Source of the DNA: Geobacter sp.
GTDB taxonomy: Bacteria; Desulfobacterota; Desulfuromonadia; Geobacterales; Geobacteraceae
NCBI GenBank assembly: GCA_003574885.1
Contig: PJFC01000008.1
Location: 1 to 64,000, forward strand
DNA: 64,000 nt
Reading direction: 5' to 3'
In this document: positions 17,180 to 26,120 of the stretch, in pieces
Layout: each line of letters opens with the position of its first letter
How positions within the stretch are numbered: the stretch's first letter is position 1
Translations under genes and position numbers: made by a program
Notes under the pieces: model-generated
What the model saw: only the letters and a program-made list of their open reading frames with translations
What the model was told of the DNA's origin: nothing
The model's database searches: none

Positions 17180-18826
17180 CTAGAGCCTCCCCAGCACCTT
17201 CAACAAATGGGGAACCATCTGCTTCTTGCGGGACATGACCCCCTTCAGCTCGTAGAGGTGAGGCTCCAGCTGGGGGTAGCCCATGACATGGGCGAGCGCC
17301 TTTCCTCCCTCCACGAGAAAGAGCGTGGTTTCCGTGTAGATATCGGTCACCATGAGCCCGGCCAGTTGCAGGCCGTCCCGCTCCTTGATTCGTATCAGTC
17401 CTTGTTGCAGCTCGTTCTTCAGCTGATGGAACTCGTCGAAACCGATAACTTCAACCTGGCCGACGCCGAAGGTGCCGCTGCCGCCGGTAAAGGTCTTGAA
17501 GTCGGTAGTGATCGCCTTTTCCGGCGACCCGTAGCTCGCCAGCCCGGAACTGGCGGCGAATATCTCCCTCCCGAAGGAGAGGTGATCCACTCCTGCCTTC
17601 TCTTCCAGCCAGAGCGCCAACTCCCGGTCCTGATCGGTGGTGGTGGGAGACTTGAGAAGTACCGTATCGGACAGCAGCCCGGCCAGCAGGAGCGCAGCGA
17701 TCTCCTGCGATGGCTCGTTTCCCTGCTGACGGTAAATGCTGGCCACCAGGGTGCAGGTACTTCCCACCGGTGCAGCGATGAAGGAGATCGGTTGATTGGT
17801 CGGGGGGTTCCCCAGCTTGTGGTGGTCGATTACTTCAAGTATCTCCACCGCCTCGGCCCCGGGAACCGCCTGGCCGAGCTCGTTGTGATCCACCAGGATG
17901 AGGGCGTAGGGAATCGGGGCAAGGAGGGACGATTTTGTGGCAATGCCGGCCAGGGTGCCGTCCTCTTCCACCACCACCACCGCCGGCTCGCCCCCGTAAA
18001 GAAGCTTCAGGCGAAGATGGGAGAGGGGCTCGGCAACGCCGATCTGTTCAAACTTTCCCTCGGCAAAGTGGCCGATCGGCGTAGAGAGACGGGCCAGCCA
18101 GGCAGCGGTCGCCGTGTCGTGGGGGGTGCTGATAAGGATGACCCCCGCAGACGCTGCCTGTCGCACCAGATCGTCATCCACCGCCAGCCCGCCGGTGACG
18201 ACGAGGAGGCGCACTCCCTTCTCGATGGCGGCCTGCTGGATGGTGCGTCGATTGCCGGTCATGATGAGGAGCGAGGCAGTGTCGTAGCCGTCAATCCGGG
18301 CAGAGAAGGACTCCTCCAGCATGGCGCCGATAAAGAGATGGAAATGCTCCGTCTCCCCGGACGGCTCGCCGGCCAGAAAGGTCCCCTGCAGGCAGTTGCA
18401 GAGCGAGGAAGTGGAGGTGTCGATCCCCCGCAGGCGGTCCTGTCCGGTCAAAAGATATTTTTCCGACAGCTTGAGGAGTGAGATTATACCGGTCGGTCTT
18501 CCCGTATCGTCAATCACCGGCAGTACCCGGATATTATTGAGATGGAACAGCTCCAACGCCTTCAACAGCGGCATGGCGGCGTTGACCGTCACCGGGGTGC
18601 GATGCAGCACATCCCGGACCTTGGGATGGACATCCGCCAGATAGAGAGGGGCCGCAATCCCGAGCCGGTCCAGAACGAAACGGGTCTGGGGGTTGGGTTC
18701 GCCGGCCATGGCCGCAACAGCTTCAGACCATCCCTGCCGGCGCTTCAGTTCTGCATAGGCGATGGCGGACGCAACGGAATCCGTGTCAGGGTTTTTGTGG
18801 CCGATTATGTAGACTTTCTTTTCCAT
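17180..18826 (-). CDS. Mn-dependent inorganic pyrophosphatase with CBS and DRTGG domains
   Basis: 548 residues. N-terminal DHH phosphoesterase half with GHKNPDTDSVASA (about 9-21), then two CBS domains around a DRTGG domain (about 70-300), then the second catalytic block (VDHNE, VIDHHKLGN) and the DHHA2 domain. Family II pyrophosphatases hydrolyse PPi with Mn2+/Co2+; CBS-DRTGG insertions make the enzyme responsive to AMP/ADP/ATP and diadenosine polyphosphates. The length of about 550 residues matches this regulated subtype. Monocistronic, minus strand, with a structured region and terminator downstream. Confidence 0.92.
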   Translation of the reverse strand: MEKKVYIIGHKNPDTDSVASAIAYAELKRRQGWSEAVAAMAGEPNPQTRFVLDRLGIAAPLYLADVHPKVRDVLHRTPVTVNAAMPLLKALELFHLNNIRVLPVIDDTGRPTGIISLLKLSEKYLLTGQDRLRGIDTSTSSLCNCLQGTFLAGEPSGETEHFHLFIGAMLEESFSARIDGYDTASLLIMTGNRRTIQQAAIEKGVRLLVVTGGLAVDDDLVRQAASAGVILISTPHDTATAAWLARLSTPIGHFAEGKFEQIGVAEPLSHLRLKLLYGGEPAVVVVEEDGTLAGIATKSSLLAPIPYALILVDHNELGQAVPGAEAVEILEVIDHHKLGNPPTNQPISFIAAPVGSTCTLVASIYRQQGNEPSQEIAALLLAGLLSDTVLLKSPTTTDQDRELALWLEEKAGVDHLSFGREIFAASSGLASYGSPEKAITTDFKTFTGGSGTFGVGQVEVIGFDEFHQLKNELQQGLIRIKERDGLQLAGLMVTDIYTETTLFLVEGGKALAHVMGYPQLEPHLYELKGVMSRKKQMVPHLLKVLGRL

Positions 18827-18911
18827 GGAGCACCCGGTGGTTTTGCTGGAGTTTTAGCACCAATCGCACTACAATGGCCGGCATTGTAATTCTATCCAAG
18901 TGAGGTTTTTC

Positions 18912-19526
18912 ATGCTGCATGAGGCAATAAACTGGCTTCTGATAACCATCGGTGCCCTGGGATATCCGGGCATCTTCCTGCTCATGGCCATGGAAAGCTC
19001 GGTCATCCCCATCCCGAGCGAACTGGTCATGCCCCCTGCCGGCTATCTCGCCCAGCAGGGAGAGATGAACATGTTCGTCGCCATCCTCTGCGGGACGCTA
19101 GGAAGCCTGGTCGGCGCCTACGCCAACTACTTCGCCTCCCACTACCTGGGAAGGCCGCTCATCCTCAAATACGGGAAATATGTCTGGATAACTGAAGAAA
19201 AGTTCGCCAAGGTTGAAACATTCTTCCACAAACATGGTGAGATTTCAACCTTCATCGGCCGCCTTCTCCCCGTAATCCGCCACCTTATCTCCCTCCCCGC
19301 CGGGCTGGCGGGGATGCACCACTGGAAGTTCGCTCTCTACACCGTGCTCGGCGCCGGTATCTGGTGTACCGTGCTGGCCTGGATCGGCTACGTCATCGGC
19401 CAGAACCAGGAACTTATCATGCGCTATTCCCATCACGCGGTGATCGGGGTGGTCATCTTCAGTGCCGTCCTCATCGCGGTCTACGTTCGGCATCACAAGC
19501 GGAAGGCAGCCCGGCTGGCCAACTGA
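18912..19526 (+). CDS. DedA-family membrane protein
   Basis: 204 residues from the ATG at 18912, which has GAGG six bases upstream (an in-frame GTG at 18900 is less likely). Typical DedA/SNARE-associated pattern: FLLMAMESSVIPIPSELVMPPAGYLA with re-entrant helix, GxLxGAYANYFASHYLGR, and the conserved GRLLPVIRHLISLPAGLAGMH motif. About five membrane segments. DedA proteins are linked to lipid (undecaprenyl phosphate/phosphatidyl) translocation and envelope homeostasis. Divergent from the pyrophosphatase gene and followed by a strong terminator. Confidence 0.92.
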   Translation: MLHEAINWLLITIGALGYPGIFLLMAMESSVIPIPSELVMPPAGYLAQQGEMNMFVAILCGTLGSLVGAYANYFASHYLGRPLILKYGKYVWITEEKFAKVETFFHKHGEISTFIGRLLPVIRHLISLPAGLAGMHHWKFALYTVLGAGIWCTVLAWIGYVIGQNQELIMRYSHHAVIGVVIFSAVLIAVYVRHHKRKAARLAN

Positions 19527-19550
19527 GACTGAATGTAGTAAAATGCACGG

Positions 19551-19584
19551 CGGGCGGCTCATGATTGGGTCGCCCGTTTTTTTT
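19551..19584 (+). terminator. Rho-independent terminator after dedA-like gene
   Basis: CGGGCG (19551-19556) pairs with CGCCCG (19571-19576), followed by eight T. It lies 25 bases after the stop codon, and just before the convergent end of pepN. Confidence 0.9.
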
Positions 19585-19588
19585 GTGC

Positions 19589-22237
19589 TCAATCCCCTAG
19601 ACTCTTCTCAACCACCTCGTACACATCTCGCGGCAGATCTGGTACGGCCCGGAGCCTTTCCAGTTCGGCACGCATGAGCGCCTGGCGCCCCGGGTCGAAA
19701 CGGCGCCAGCGGGTAAAGGGTGCAAGCATGCGGGCAGCGACCTGGGGGTTGAGGGGGATAAGGCGGAGCAGCTGGCCCGTGAGGAAGCGGTATCCCGCAC
19801 CACCTGCATCGTGAAAGCGGACCTGGTTCCCCTGGCAGAAGGCACCGACCAGGGCCCGTACCCGGTTGGGATTGGTGATTTCGAAGGCAGGGTGGTCGAG
19901 CAGCGCCGTCACTACCGCCAGAGTGCCGGGGAGAGAGGCGGTCGCCTGGAGTGAGAACCACTTGTCCACCACCTGGCGATCGTCCTGCCAGCGTCCGTAA
20001 AAGTCAGCCAGCGCCTGTTCCCGGTCGGGACAGTCGCACGAAGCGAGGGAGACGAGTGCCCCCATCGTGTCGGTCATGTTGTCCGCCTCCCGGTACTGCT
20101 GGCAGCAGAGATCGATTACCGCCGGCTCTTCCAGCGTCATGAGGTAGGAGAGGCAGAGAGTGGCGAGACGCCGCTCGCCGGCCCGGCCATCGTCCACTGC
20201 ATAGGGGGCGCTGCTTCGGCACGCCGTCCTCACCGCCAGGAACTCTCCCGACAGTTCCGAGGCCAGGGTGCGACGGACGAACTGCCGGGAGGCATGGATG
20301 GCATCAGGGTCAATGACCGTCATCTGCTCCGCCAGGTATCCCTCTGACGGAAGAGTAAGGGCTTCGGCCAGGTAGGCCCGGTCCGCTTCACCGCTGGTGA
20401 GGACTGACCGGAAGGCCGCCACAAAGTCAGGTTCGACGGTGAGCGTTCGCCCTGCCTGCAGGTCGGCCACCAGTCGCAGGAGCAGTTGACATGCAAGGGT
20501 CTGCCCCGCCTCCCAGCGACAGAAGGGGTCCGTTTCATGGGCCATGAGGAGAACGAGCTCGTCTTGCCGGTAGGGGTAATCAAGCCGGACCGGTGCCGAA
20601 AAGCCGCGCAGCAGTGCCGGCACCGGCCGGTCGGCAAGGCCGCTGAAACGAAAGGACACTTCGGCATCCCTCATTTCCAGGACCCGGCTGGTCGGCTCGG
20701 AGGGCTGCTCACCAGCCAGGGTGACGGGAAGCTCCCGGCCGTCCCGATCCAGGAGCCCAAGGGCCAGGGGGATAGGGAATGGCGCCTTATGCGGCTGCCC
20801 GGGGGTCGGGGGACAGGACTGGCAAACCGTCAGGGTGAAGTTGCCGCTGGCCGGATCAAAGTCGCCATGTGCATCCAGTTGCGGCGTGCCGGCCTGGCCG
20901 TACCAGCGCTGGAACCGGGAAAGGTCTTTTCCCGACGCATCAGCCATGGCTTGCAGGAAGTCATCCACGGTAGTCGCCTGGCCGTCGTGGCGGGCGAAGT
21001 ACAGGTCCATCCCCCGCCGGAACGTTACCGCACCCAGCAGGGTACGGAGCATCCGGACCACTTCGGCCCCCTTGTTGTAGACGGTCACGGTATAGAAATT
21101 GTTGATCTCCAGATAGGCGTCAGGGCGGACTGGATGGGCCATGGGGCCGCCATCCTCGGCAAACTGGCTGGTGCGCAGCAGGCGCACATCGGCGATCCGC
21201 TTAACGCCCCGTGACCCCATGTCGGCGGAGAACTCCTGATCACGAAAGATGGTGAGCCCCTCCTTGAGGGAGAGCTGGAACCAGTCCCGGCAGGTAATCC
21301 GGTTGCCGGTCCAGTTGTGGAAGTATTCGTGACCGATCACTTCCTCGATGGCCTGGAAGTCGTCGTCGGTAGCGGTGGCCGGGCTCGCCAGCACATAGCG
21401 GGAATTGAAGACATTGAGCCCCTTGTTCTCCATCGCCCCCATGTTGAAGTCATCCACCGCCACAATCATGTAGATGTCCAGGTCATACTCCCGGCCGAAG
21501 GTCTCCTCGTCCCACCGCATCGCCTTCTTCAGGGAACGCATGGCGTGGTCGCAGAGGTGGCGGTTCTTCTCCTGGACATAAATACGGAGCGTCACATCCC
21601 TTCCGGAGACGGTGGTAAAGCTGTCCTCGATGCAGGCCAGGTCGCCCGCTACCATGGCGAAAAGGTAGCAGGGCTTTCTGAACGGGTCGCGCCAGGTTGC
21701 GTAGTGCCGGCCGCCGGAAAGCCCACCGGTCTCCACCAGGTTACCGTTGGACAAGAGCACGGGACACAGCTCCCGATCGGCGGTGATGGTTGTGGTAAAG
21801 ACCGCCACCACGTCGGGACGGTCCGGGTAGTAGGTAATGGCACGGAACCCCTCCGCCTCGCACTGGGTGCAGAACATCCCGGAAGAGCAGTAAAGCCCTT
21901 CCAGGGCTGTATTGTCCCGGGGGCGGAGTTCCGTCTCCACCTCCAGGATGAAGGCGGGTGGAACATGGAGGATGGTCAGCCGCTCGCTGTCCGCCGTGTA
22001 GCGCTCCGGGGGAAGCGGCGCGCCGTCAAGGCGCAGCGCCTTAAGCTCCAGCCGCTTGCCGTCCAGCACGAGCGGCCGGGAACCGACAGAGTAGTCGTAA
22101 TTGGCACGGATGGTCAGCCGGGAGCGGACATGGGCAGTCTCCTCCTCCAGATCAACACGGAGATCCACCGTCTCCACCAGGTAGTCGGGAGGGGTGTAGT
22201 CCTTGCGGTAGATGGTCACGTGGGGAGCGTCGGTCAT
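19589..22237 (-). CDS. pepN: Aminopeptidase N (M1 family)
   Basis: About 882 residues from the ATG at 22237, with GAGGACACT upstream; a longer frame to 22303 has no ribosome binding site. M1 hallmarks: substrate-recognition GAMEN (VDDFNMGAMENKGLN), zinc motif HEYFHNWTGNR with a downstream Glu in LSLKEGLTIFRD, and the length and DUF3458 Ig-like/C-terminal helical domains of gamma-type PepN. It removes N-terminal amino acids from peptides in the cytoplasm. Monocistronic. Its neighbour downstream is the convergent dedA-like gene; upstream is the terminator of the transaldolase gene. Confidence 0.95.
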   Translation of the reverse strand: MTDAPHVTIYRKDYTPPDYLVETVDLRVDLEEETAHVRSRLTIRANYDYSVGSRPLVLDGKRLELKALRLDGAPLPPERYTADSERLTILHVPPAFILEVETELRPRDNTALEGLYCSSGMFCTQCEAEGFRAITYYPDRPDVVAVFTTTITADRELCPVLLSNGNLVETGGLSGGRHYATWRDPFRKPCYLFAMVAGDLACIEDSFTTVSGRDVTLRIYVQEKNRHLCDHAMRSLKKAMRWDEETFGREYDLDIYMIVAVDDFNMGAMENKGLNVFNSRYVLASPATATDDDFQAIEEVIGHEYFHNWTGNRITCRDWFQLSLKEGLTIFRDQEFSADMGSRGVKRIADVRLLRTSQFAEDGGPMAHPVRPDAYLEINNFYTVTVYNKGAEVVRMLRTLLGAVTFRRGMDLYFARHDGQATTVDDFLQAMADASGKDLSRFQRWYGQAGTPQLDAHGDFDPASGNFTLTVCQSCPPTPGQPHKAPFPIPLALGLLDRDGRELPVTLAGEQPSEPTSRVLEMRDAEVSFRFSGLADRPVPALLRGFSAPVRLDYPYRQDELVLLMAHETDPFCRWEAGQTLACQLLLRLVADLQAGRTLTVEPDFVAAFRSVLTSGEADRAYLAEALTLPSEGYLAEQMTVIDPDAIHASRQFVRRTLASELSGEFLAVRTACRSSAPYAVDDGRAGERRLATLCLSYLMTLEEPAVIDLCCQQYREADNMTDTMGALVSLASCDCPDREQALADFYGRWQDDRQVVDKWFSLQATASLPGTLAVVTALLDHPAFEITNPNRVRALVGAFCQGNQVRFHDAGGAGYRFLTGQLLRLIPLNPQVAARMLAPFTRWRRFDPGRQALMRAELERLRAVPDLPRDVYEVVEKSLGD

Positions 22238-22303
22238 AGTGTCCTCGCAGGTTCGGGATGGGGTGCAACAGGGCAAGTGTACCAGTAATGGCGTTGCCGG
22301 CAA

Positions 22304-22331
22304 AGAAAAACCCCGGCTTGCAGGCCGGGGT
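22304..22331 (-). terminator. Rho-independent terminator after the transaldolase-like gene
   Basis: CCCCGG (22311-22316) and CCGGGG (22325-22330) form a hairpin; on the minus strand it is followed by TTTTTC. It is about 75 bases after the stop of the transaldolase-like gene and upstream of pepN. Confidence 0.8.
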
Positions 22332-22402
22332 CTGGTGATGCAAAGGCGGACAGGCGGACGTCCCCTCCTGTCTGCCCGGATTCAGCCGATTATGAAAACA
22401 TC

Positions 22403-23047
22403 CTACTTGGGAACCTTCTCCCAGTCCTCCAGGAACTTCTTGATCCCCGCGTCGGTCAGGGGGTGCTTGGCGAGCTGCATGATGACCGAGAAGGGGATGG
22501 TGGCGACGTCGGCGCCGATGAGGGCTGAGTTCAGGACGTGGATCGGGTTCCTGATGCTCGCCACGATGATCTCGGCAGTATAGCCGTAGTTGTCGAAGAT
22601 GGTCCGTATCTCTTCGATGATCCCCATGCCGTCCTGGGAGATATCATCCAGCCGGCCGACAAAGGGGGAGACATAGGTGGCGCCGGCCTTGGCGGCCAGG
22701 AGCGCCTGCATCGGGGTAAAGATGAGGGTTACGTTGGTCTTGATCCCCTTCTCCGTCAGGGTTTTGGTCGCCTTCAGCCCTTCCGGGGTCATGGGGAGCT
22801 TGACGACGATGTTCTTGTGGATCTTGGCCAGAACTTCCGCTTCCTTGATCATCCCGTCGTGGTCGAGAGAGATCACCTCAGCGGAGATGGGGCCGTCCAC
22901 AATGGCAGTTATCTCCTTGATCACTTCCTCGAACTTGCGCCCCGACTTGGCGATGAGGGAAGGATTGGTGGTAACGCCGTCCACCACACCCAGCTCATGG
23001 GCTTCGCGGATTTCTTTAACATCAGCGGTGTCGATGAAAAACTTCAT
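22403..23047 (-). CDS. Transaldolase/fructose-6-phosphate aldolase-like enzyme
   Basis: 214 residues from the ATG at 23047 ([13 protein letters not shown], a classic N-terminus; GGAGGAAAC upstream). The size fits the short TalC/MipB/FSA subfamily. The Schiff-base lysine lies in [13 protein letters not shown]; other blocks are [14 protein letters not shown] and [10 protein letters not shown]. Such enzymes in this group mostly act as transaldolases, which would complement the split transketolase at 6.6-8.6 kb in the pentose phosphate pathway; aldolase activity cannot be excluded. The start codon is only 16 bases from MITE-like repeat copy C. Confidence 0.92.
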   Translation of the reverse strand: MKFFIDTADVKEIREAHELGVVDGVTTNPSLIAKSGRKFEEVIKEITAIVDGPISAEVISLDHDGMIKEAEVLAKIHKNIVVKLPMTPEGLKATKTLTEKGIKTNVTLIFTPMQALLAAKAGATYVSPFVGRLDDISQDGMGIIEEIRTIFDNYGYTAEIIVASIRNPIHVLNSALIGADVATIPFSVIMQLAKHPLTDAGIKKFLEDWEKVPK

Positions 23048-23062
23048 TGTTTCCTCCGGGGG

Positions 23063-23178
23063 AAACGCGCCTTTTCCGCAATCTCTGCGTAAGTCTTCGG
23101 GTTCGCTTGTGCGGCGTAGCAATGCTACGCCTCCGCACTCTCCCTCGACAGCCTCGACCTTGCGAAAAAATCACGTTT
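23063..23178 (+). repeat. MITE-like dispersed repeat, short form, copy C
   Basis: 116 bases between the transaldolase-like gene and the upstream YHS-like gene. Ends: AAACGCGCCTTTTCCGCAA and, on the other strand, AAACGTGATTTTTTCGCAA. The core has a palindrome, GTGCGGCGTAGCA...TGCTACGCCTCCGCAC. Shares TTTTCCGCAATCTCTGCGT and CTCGACCTTGCGAAAAA with copy D and the ends of copy B. Confidence 0.85.
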
Positions 23179-23189
23179 CTTGTTTTTGT

Positions 23190-23426
23190 TTATTTATGTT
23201 CCAGCTTATCCCTGTATTTCTCCAGGCACTCCATGGAGCAGAAATAAACCCGCTCCCCTTCCACCCGGCCGATTACCGCATCGTCCTCGGTCACGTAGGT
23301 GCCGCAAACCGGGTCCTTGTAGGTTTCCTCGCCGGCCGGCTTCGCCGCTTCCACTTCCTTGCGGGCGCGCCCCTTGAACAGCAGGTAGACGCAGTAACCG
23401 ATGAGTGCCCAGATCAGAAAACGCAC
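23190..23426 (-). CDS. Small membrane-anchored YHS/TRASH-like metal-binding protein
   Basis: 78 residues, GTG start at 23426 with AAAGG upstream. One N-terminal transmembrane helix (LIWALIGYCVYLLF), a charged linker, then DPVCGTYVTEDDAV...VYFCSMECLEKYRDK, which has the Cys pattern of YHS/TRASH-type metal-binding modules. It might sense or carry a metal at the membrane. It starts 13 bases after folK, so the two genes are co-transcribed. Confidence 0.8.
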   Translation of the reverse strand: MRFLIWALIGYCVYLLFKGRARKEVEAAKPAGEETYKDPVCGTYVTEDDAVIGRVEGERVYFCSMECLEKYRDKLEHK

Positions 23427-23438
23427 GTACTACCTTTC

Positions 23439-23927
23439 CTATACCTTCGTGACCTGCTCGTCCGATTTGAGCGCGGCCAGCAGCCCTGCCACGGTCGTCT
23501 GCAGCAGGGGATGGATGAATTCCGGTGCAATCTCCGCCAGCGGCACCAGCACGAAGCGTCGCTCGCGGAGCCGGGGATGGGGAATGGTCAGGTTTTCCTC
23601 GGCCACCACCTGCCGACCATAGAAGAGGATATCCAGGTCCATGGTCCGCGGCCCGTTGGGAATGGTGCGCCGGCGTTTGAAAACGTCGGTCTCGATCCCC
23701 TGCAGCCTTGCCAGAAGTTCCCGGGGGGAGAGCGCCGTTTCCAGCCTCAGGACGGCATTGAGAAAGTTGTCCTGCGTCACCTCTCCCACCGGTTCCGTAT
23801 CGTAAAAGCTGGAAATGGCCGTGATACGGCACTCCGGCAGCCTGCCGATCTCCGCCACCGCACGCAGCAGGTTCAATTCCCGGTCCCCCTGGTTGGAACC
23901 GAGGGCTATAAAAACATCGCTTTCCAC
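23439..23927 (-). CDS. folK: 6-hydroxymethyl-7,8-dihydropterin pyrophosphokinase
   Basis: 162 residues, GTG start at 23927. HPPK of the folate pathway, transferring pyrophosphate from ATP to 6-hydroxymethyl-dihydropterin. Seen: ALGSNQGDRELNL at the start, the NAV strand, the ATP-binding RRRTIPNGPRTMDLDILFYG block with the catalytic Asp pair, and LTIPHPRLRERRFVLVPLAEI. The usual length is about 160. Folate supply also serves metH and the glycine cleavage system in this window. Confidence 0.95.
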   Translation of the reverse strand: MESDVFIALGSNQGDRELNLLRAVAEIGRLPECRITAISSFYDTEPVGEVTQDNFLNAVLRLETALSPRELLARLQGIETDVFKRRRTIPNGPRTMDLDILFYGRQVVAEENLTIPHPRLRERRFVLVPLAEIAPEFIHPLLQTTVAGLLAALKSDEQVTKV

Positions 23928-24007
23928 GGGGTCAGATTAGAACACATATCGCTACTTTTTTCAATGGTAACGGAATTAGGATGCATTATCGGAAAGAAAC
24001 ACCGCAC

Positions 24008-24895
24008 CTACTGCATCGTCCCCAGGATAAAGCCCTCCATAGTGCCGTACGTCTCCTCCGGTCGCTCCTCGTGGGGAATGTGACCGCATCCGGAAATGAT
24101 CTTCAGCTGTGAGCCGGGTATGGCGGCACGGAGCTTTTCACCGTGGCGTGGCCGGATGATCCGGTCATGTTCCCCCCAGATGATCAGGGTCGGTACGGCG
24201 ATTGTCGGATAGCGATCGGGGAGATGGGCATACCGTTCGGGAACGAGTTGGCGGCAGGTGGTGATGAAGACATACCCGATCCGCCGTCGGCCGAAACAGG
24301 TCATGTAGCGGGCGATCCGCTCCTCCGTGATGACTTTGTGGTCATAAAAGACGTGTTCCAGTGTGTAGCGGACCATGAAACGGAGCGGCAGGAGGTGAAG
24401 AATGCCCCATCCGAGGAGAGGGGTCCTTAACCAGCGCATAATGCGCGGCAGCCGCTGGGGATAGGCGGCCGGAGCGATGAGGACGAGCCGGCCGACGAGG
24501 TTGGCCTTACCCTCGCCCCGTGCCTGCAGGTAGGTGAGAAGGGCGATCCCGCCCCCCAGTGAGTGACCGGCAAGCACCACGTTAGACAGTCCCATCCCCT
24601 CCAGGAAAGCGGTCACGATGGCAGCCTGCTCTTCCATGGTGTAGCGGCGGTCACGGGGCTTGGAAGAAAAACCGAACCCCTTCAGGTCGAGGAGATAGAG
24701 GGTGTAGCTCTCTTCCGGAATAAAAGGAACAAGGTCGTGCCAGGTGGTGAGTGCTGCGGCAAAACCATGGAGAAAGACGACAGGTACCGGGCCGCGACCA
24801 TGCCGCTCGTAGGCTATTTTTACAGTGGAGGAGTAGGAGAAGATTTCCCTGGGAGTTACCGATTCAGACATACATGGCTGTTTCTCGGATTTCAC
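24008..24895 (-). CDS. Alpha/beta-hydrolase fold protein
   Basis: 295 residues from a GTG at 24895 that overlaps the stop of the upstream ATPase gene (GTGA); an ATG eight codons later (24871) is the alternative. Seen: oxyanion region VVFLHGFAAALTTW, nucleophile elbow AGHSLGGGIAL (Ser), acid in IIWGEHDRIIRP (Asp) and terminal His in SGCGHIPHEERPEE. The full triad is present. No signal peptide. Substrate unknown; such hydrolases range over esters, epoxides and C-C bonds. Translational coupling to the MoxR-like ATPase is conserved-looking but unexplained. Confidence 0.88.
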   Translation of the reverse strand: MKSEKQPCMSESVTPREIFSYSSTVKIAYERHGRGPVPVVFLHGFAAALTTWHDLVPFIPEESYTLYLLDLKGFGFSSKPRDRRYTMEEQAAIVTAFLEGMGLSNVVLAGHSLGGGIALLTYLQARGEGKANLVGRLVLIAPAAYPQRLPRIMRWLRTPLLGWGILHLLPLRFMVRYTLEHVFYDHKVITEERIARYMTCFGRRRIGYVFITTCRQLVPERYAHLPDRYPTIAVPTLIIWGEHDRIIRPRHGEKLRAAIPGSQLKIISGCGHIPHEERPEETYGTMEGFILGTMQ

Positions 24896-25950
24896 GCCTC
24901 GGCGCTGATCGCAGTGATGGCATCCAGCACCACCCCGTCGTACTTGTCCTGGGCCAGTGCCAGGGCCACGGGGGGTATCCTGATGAGGGACTTCACGAGG
25001 CCGAAACGCATGTCCCGGGGGAGACAGTCCAGATAGGCCACCAGGTTCCCTTCCTGTAGCCCGGTTAGTGCGGGTGCTGTCTGCAGCAGCGTAATGAGTT
25101 CGCTCATGGTTGCCGCCTGGGCATCATCCCGCTGACGAGCGGTCTCTTCGGCCACGGCCGGCCAGTTGTCAAGCACCTCGCCAGCCGGCACCGGCCGGTT
25201 CAAGCGGTCCGTGCTCCAGCGGAGGAAGGTGATGGCTGCCTCTTTCCCGACGATGCCCGAGTAGACTTCCATCTCCAGCTCTTTCGGGAAGCGGCAGCTC
25301 TGGCGCAGGGTACTCACCATCTCCCACCCGCGCTCCGTCGGCTCCACCTCCATGTCGAGGGGGCTCCCCTGCCTGGCAAGAAAATGGGGGTTTCCTGCCA
25401 GGAATCCCCTCACGCCGCTGTCCAGTTCCCGGCTCACGGCATAGCGGGCCCAGCAGCTGTAGTCGGTCTCCACGTAGATCATCACCATCCGGTCGATAAG
25501 CGCACGGTCCAGGGTAGCTACCTGGTACGTGCCGTCGGGGGGATTGATAGTGACAACCACCTTGTGGCGGAGGTTGAGCTTGTGGGTATGGAGCGCCCGT
25601 TGCTGACCCTCCGCGGGGGGTTCCACAAACTGGAAGATCGCCTGGAGGGTATCCTCCTGCTGGGCGCGGTTCAATTCGTCACAATGGACGATGGTCGCTT
25701 CCTCTTCGTCGGCGGGCCACCAGGAAGGACGGGACCAGTGCATCACCTTCTCTTCCCGGTAGGGAATTCCCACCAGATCCCCTACCTCCATCTGTCCGAG
25801 CCGCAACGGCACATAGCGACGACCGATCTCCCGGCAGACCTGGATGACGCCGGCAGTTTTCCCCACCCCCCGGTGCCCCACCACACAGGGAGTCAGGTCG
25901 GTCTTCGTCAGGATCTCCCGCAGCACGGTTTTCATCTGTTCTACGTTCAT
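24892..25950 (-). CDS. MoxR-like AAA+ ATPase
   Basis: 352 residues. Walker A GHRGVGKT (about 24-31), Walker B IVHCDELNR (about 85-93), sensor 1 VVVTINPPDGTYQVATLDRALIDR with arginine residues: the dynein-related/MoxR subtype. Such ATPases act as chaperones remodelling or activating partner proteins, often with a VWA-domain partner; none is adjacent here. ATG start at 25950. A probable promoter lies 75-100 bases upstream. Confidence 0.85.
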   Translation of the reverse strand: MNVEQMKTVLREILTKTDLTPCVVGHRGVGKTAGVIQVCREIGRRYVPLRLGQMEVGDLVGIPYREEKVMHWSRPSWWPADEEEATIVHCDELNRAQQEDTLQAIFQFVEPPAEGQQRALHTHKLNLRHKVVVTINPPDGTYQVATLDRALIDRMVMIYVETDYSCWARYAVSRELDSGVRGFLAGNPHFLARQGSPLDMEVEPTERGWEMVSTLRQSCRFPKELEMEVYSGIVGKEAAITFLRWSTDRLNRPVPAGEVLDNWPAVAEETARQRDDAQAATMSELITLLQTAPALTGLQEGNLVAYLDCLPRDMRFGLVKSLIRIPPVALALAQDKYDGVVLDAITAISAEA

Positions 25951-26022
25951 GGCAGCTCTGTCTCTTCCTTCAAGTCCGGCATCAGCCGGCGTGATAACGC
26001 CACGATATGGCGCAACTTTTCA

Positions 26023-26052
26023 ATGTTACCCCCTCCCCTTTCCGGGGGTCAA
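26023..26052 (-). promoter_or_regulatory. Candidate sigma-70-type promoter of the MoxR-like/hydrolase pair
   Basis: On the minus strand TTGACC and TAACAT are separated by 18 bases and lie 73 bases before the ATG at 25950. The spacer is very G-rich. Only sequence likeness supports it. Confidence 0.4.
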
Positions 26053-26120
26053 CAATTTTTTCCTTCCCCTCCCAAGGGCCATGCCTCCCGGCGGACACGG
26101 TCCAGGGAGGGCGGCCACCT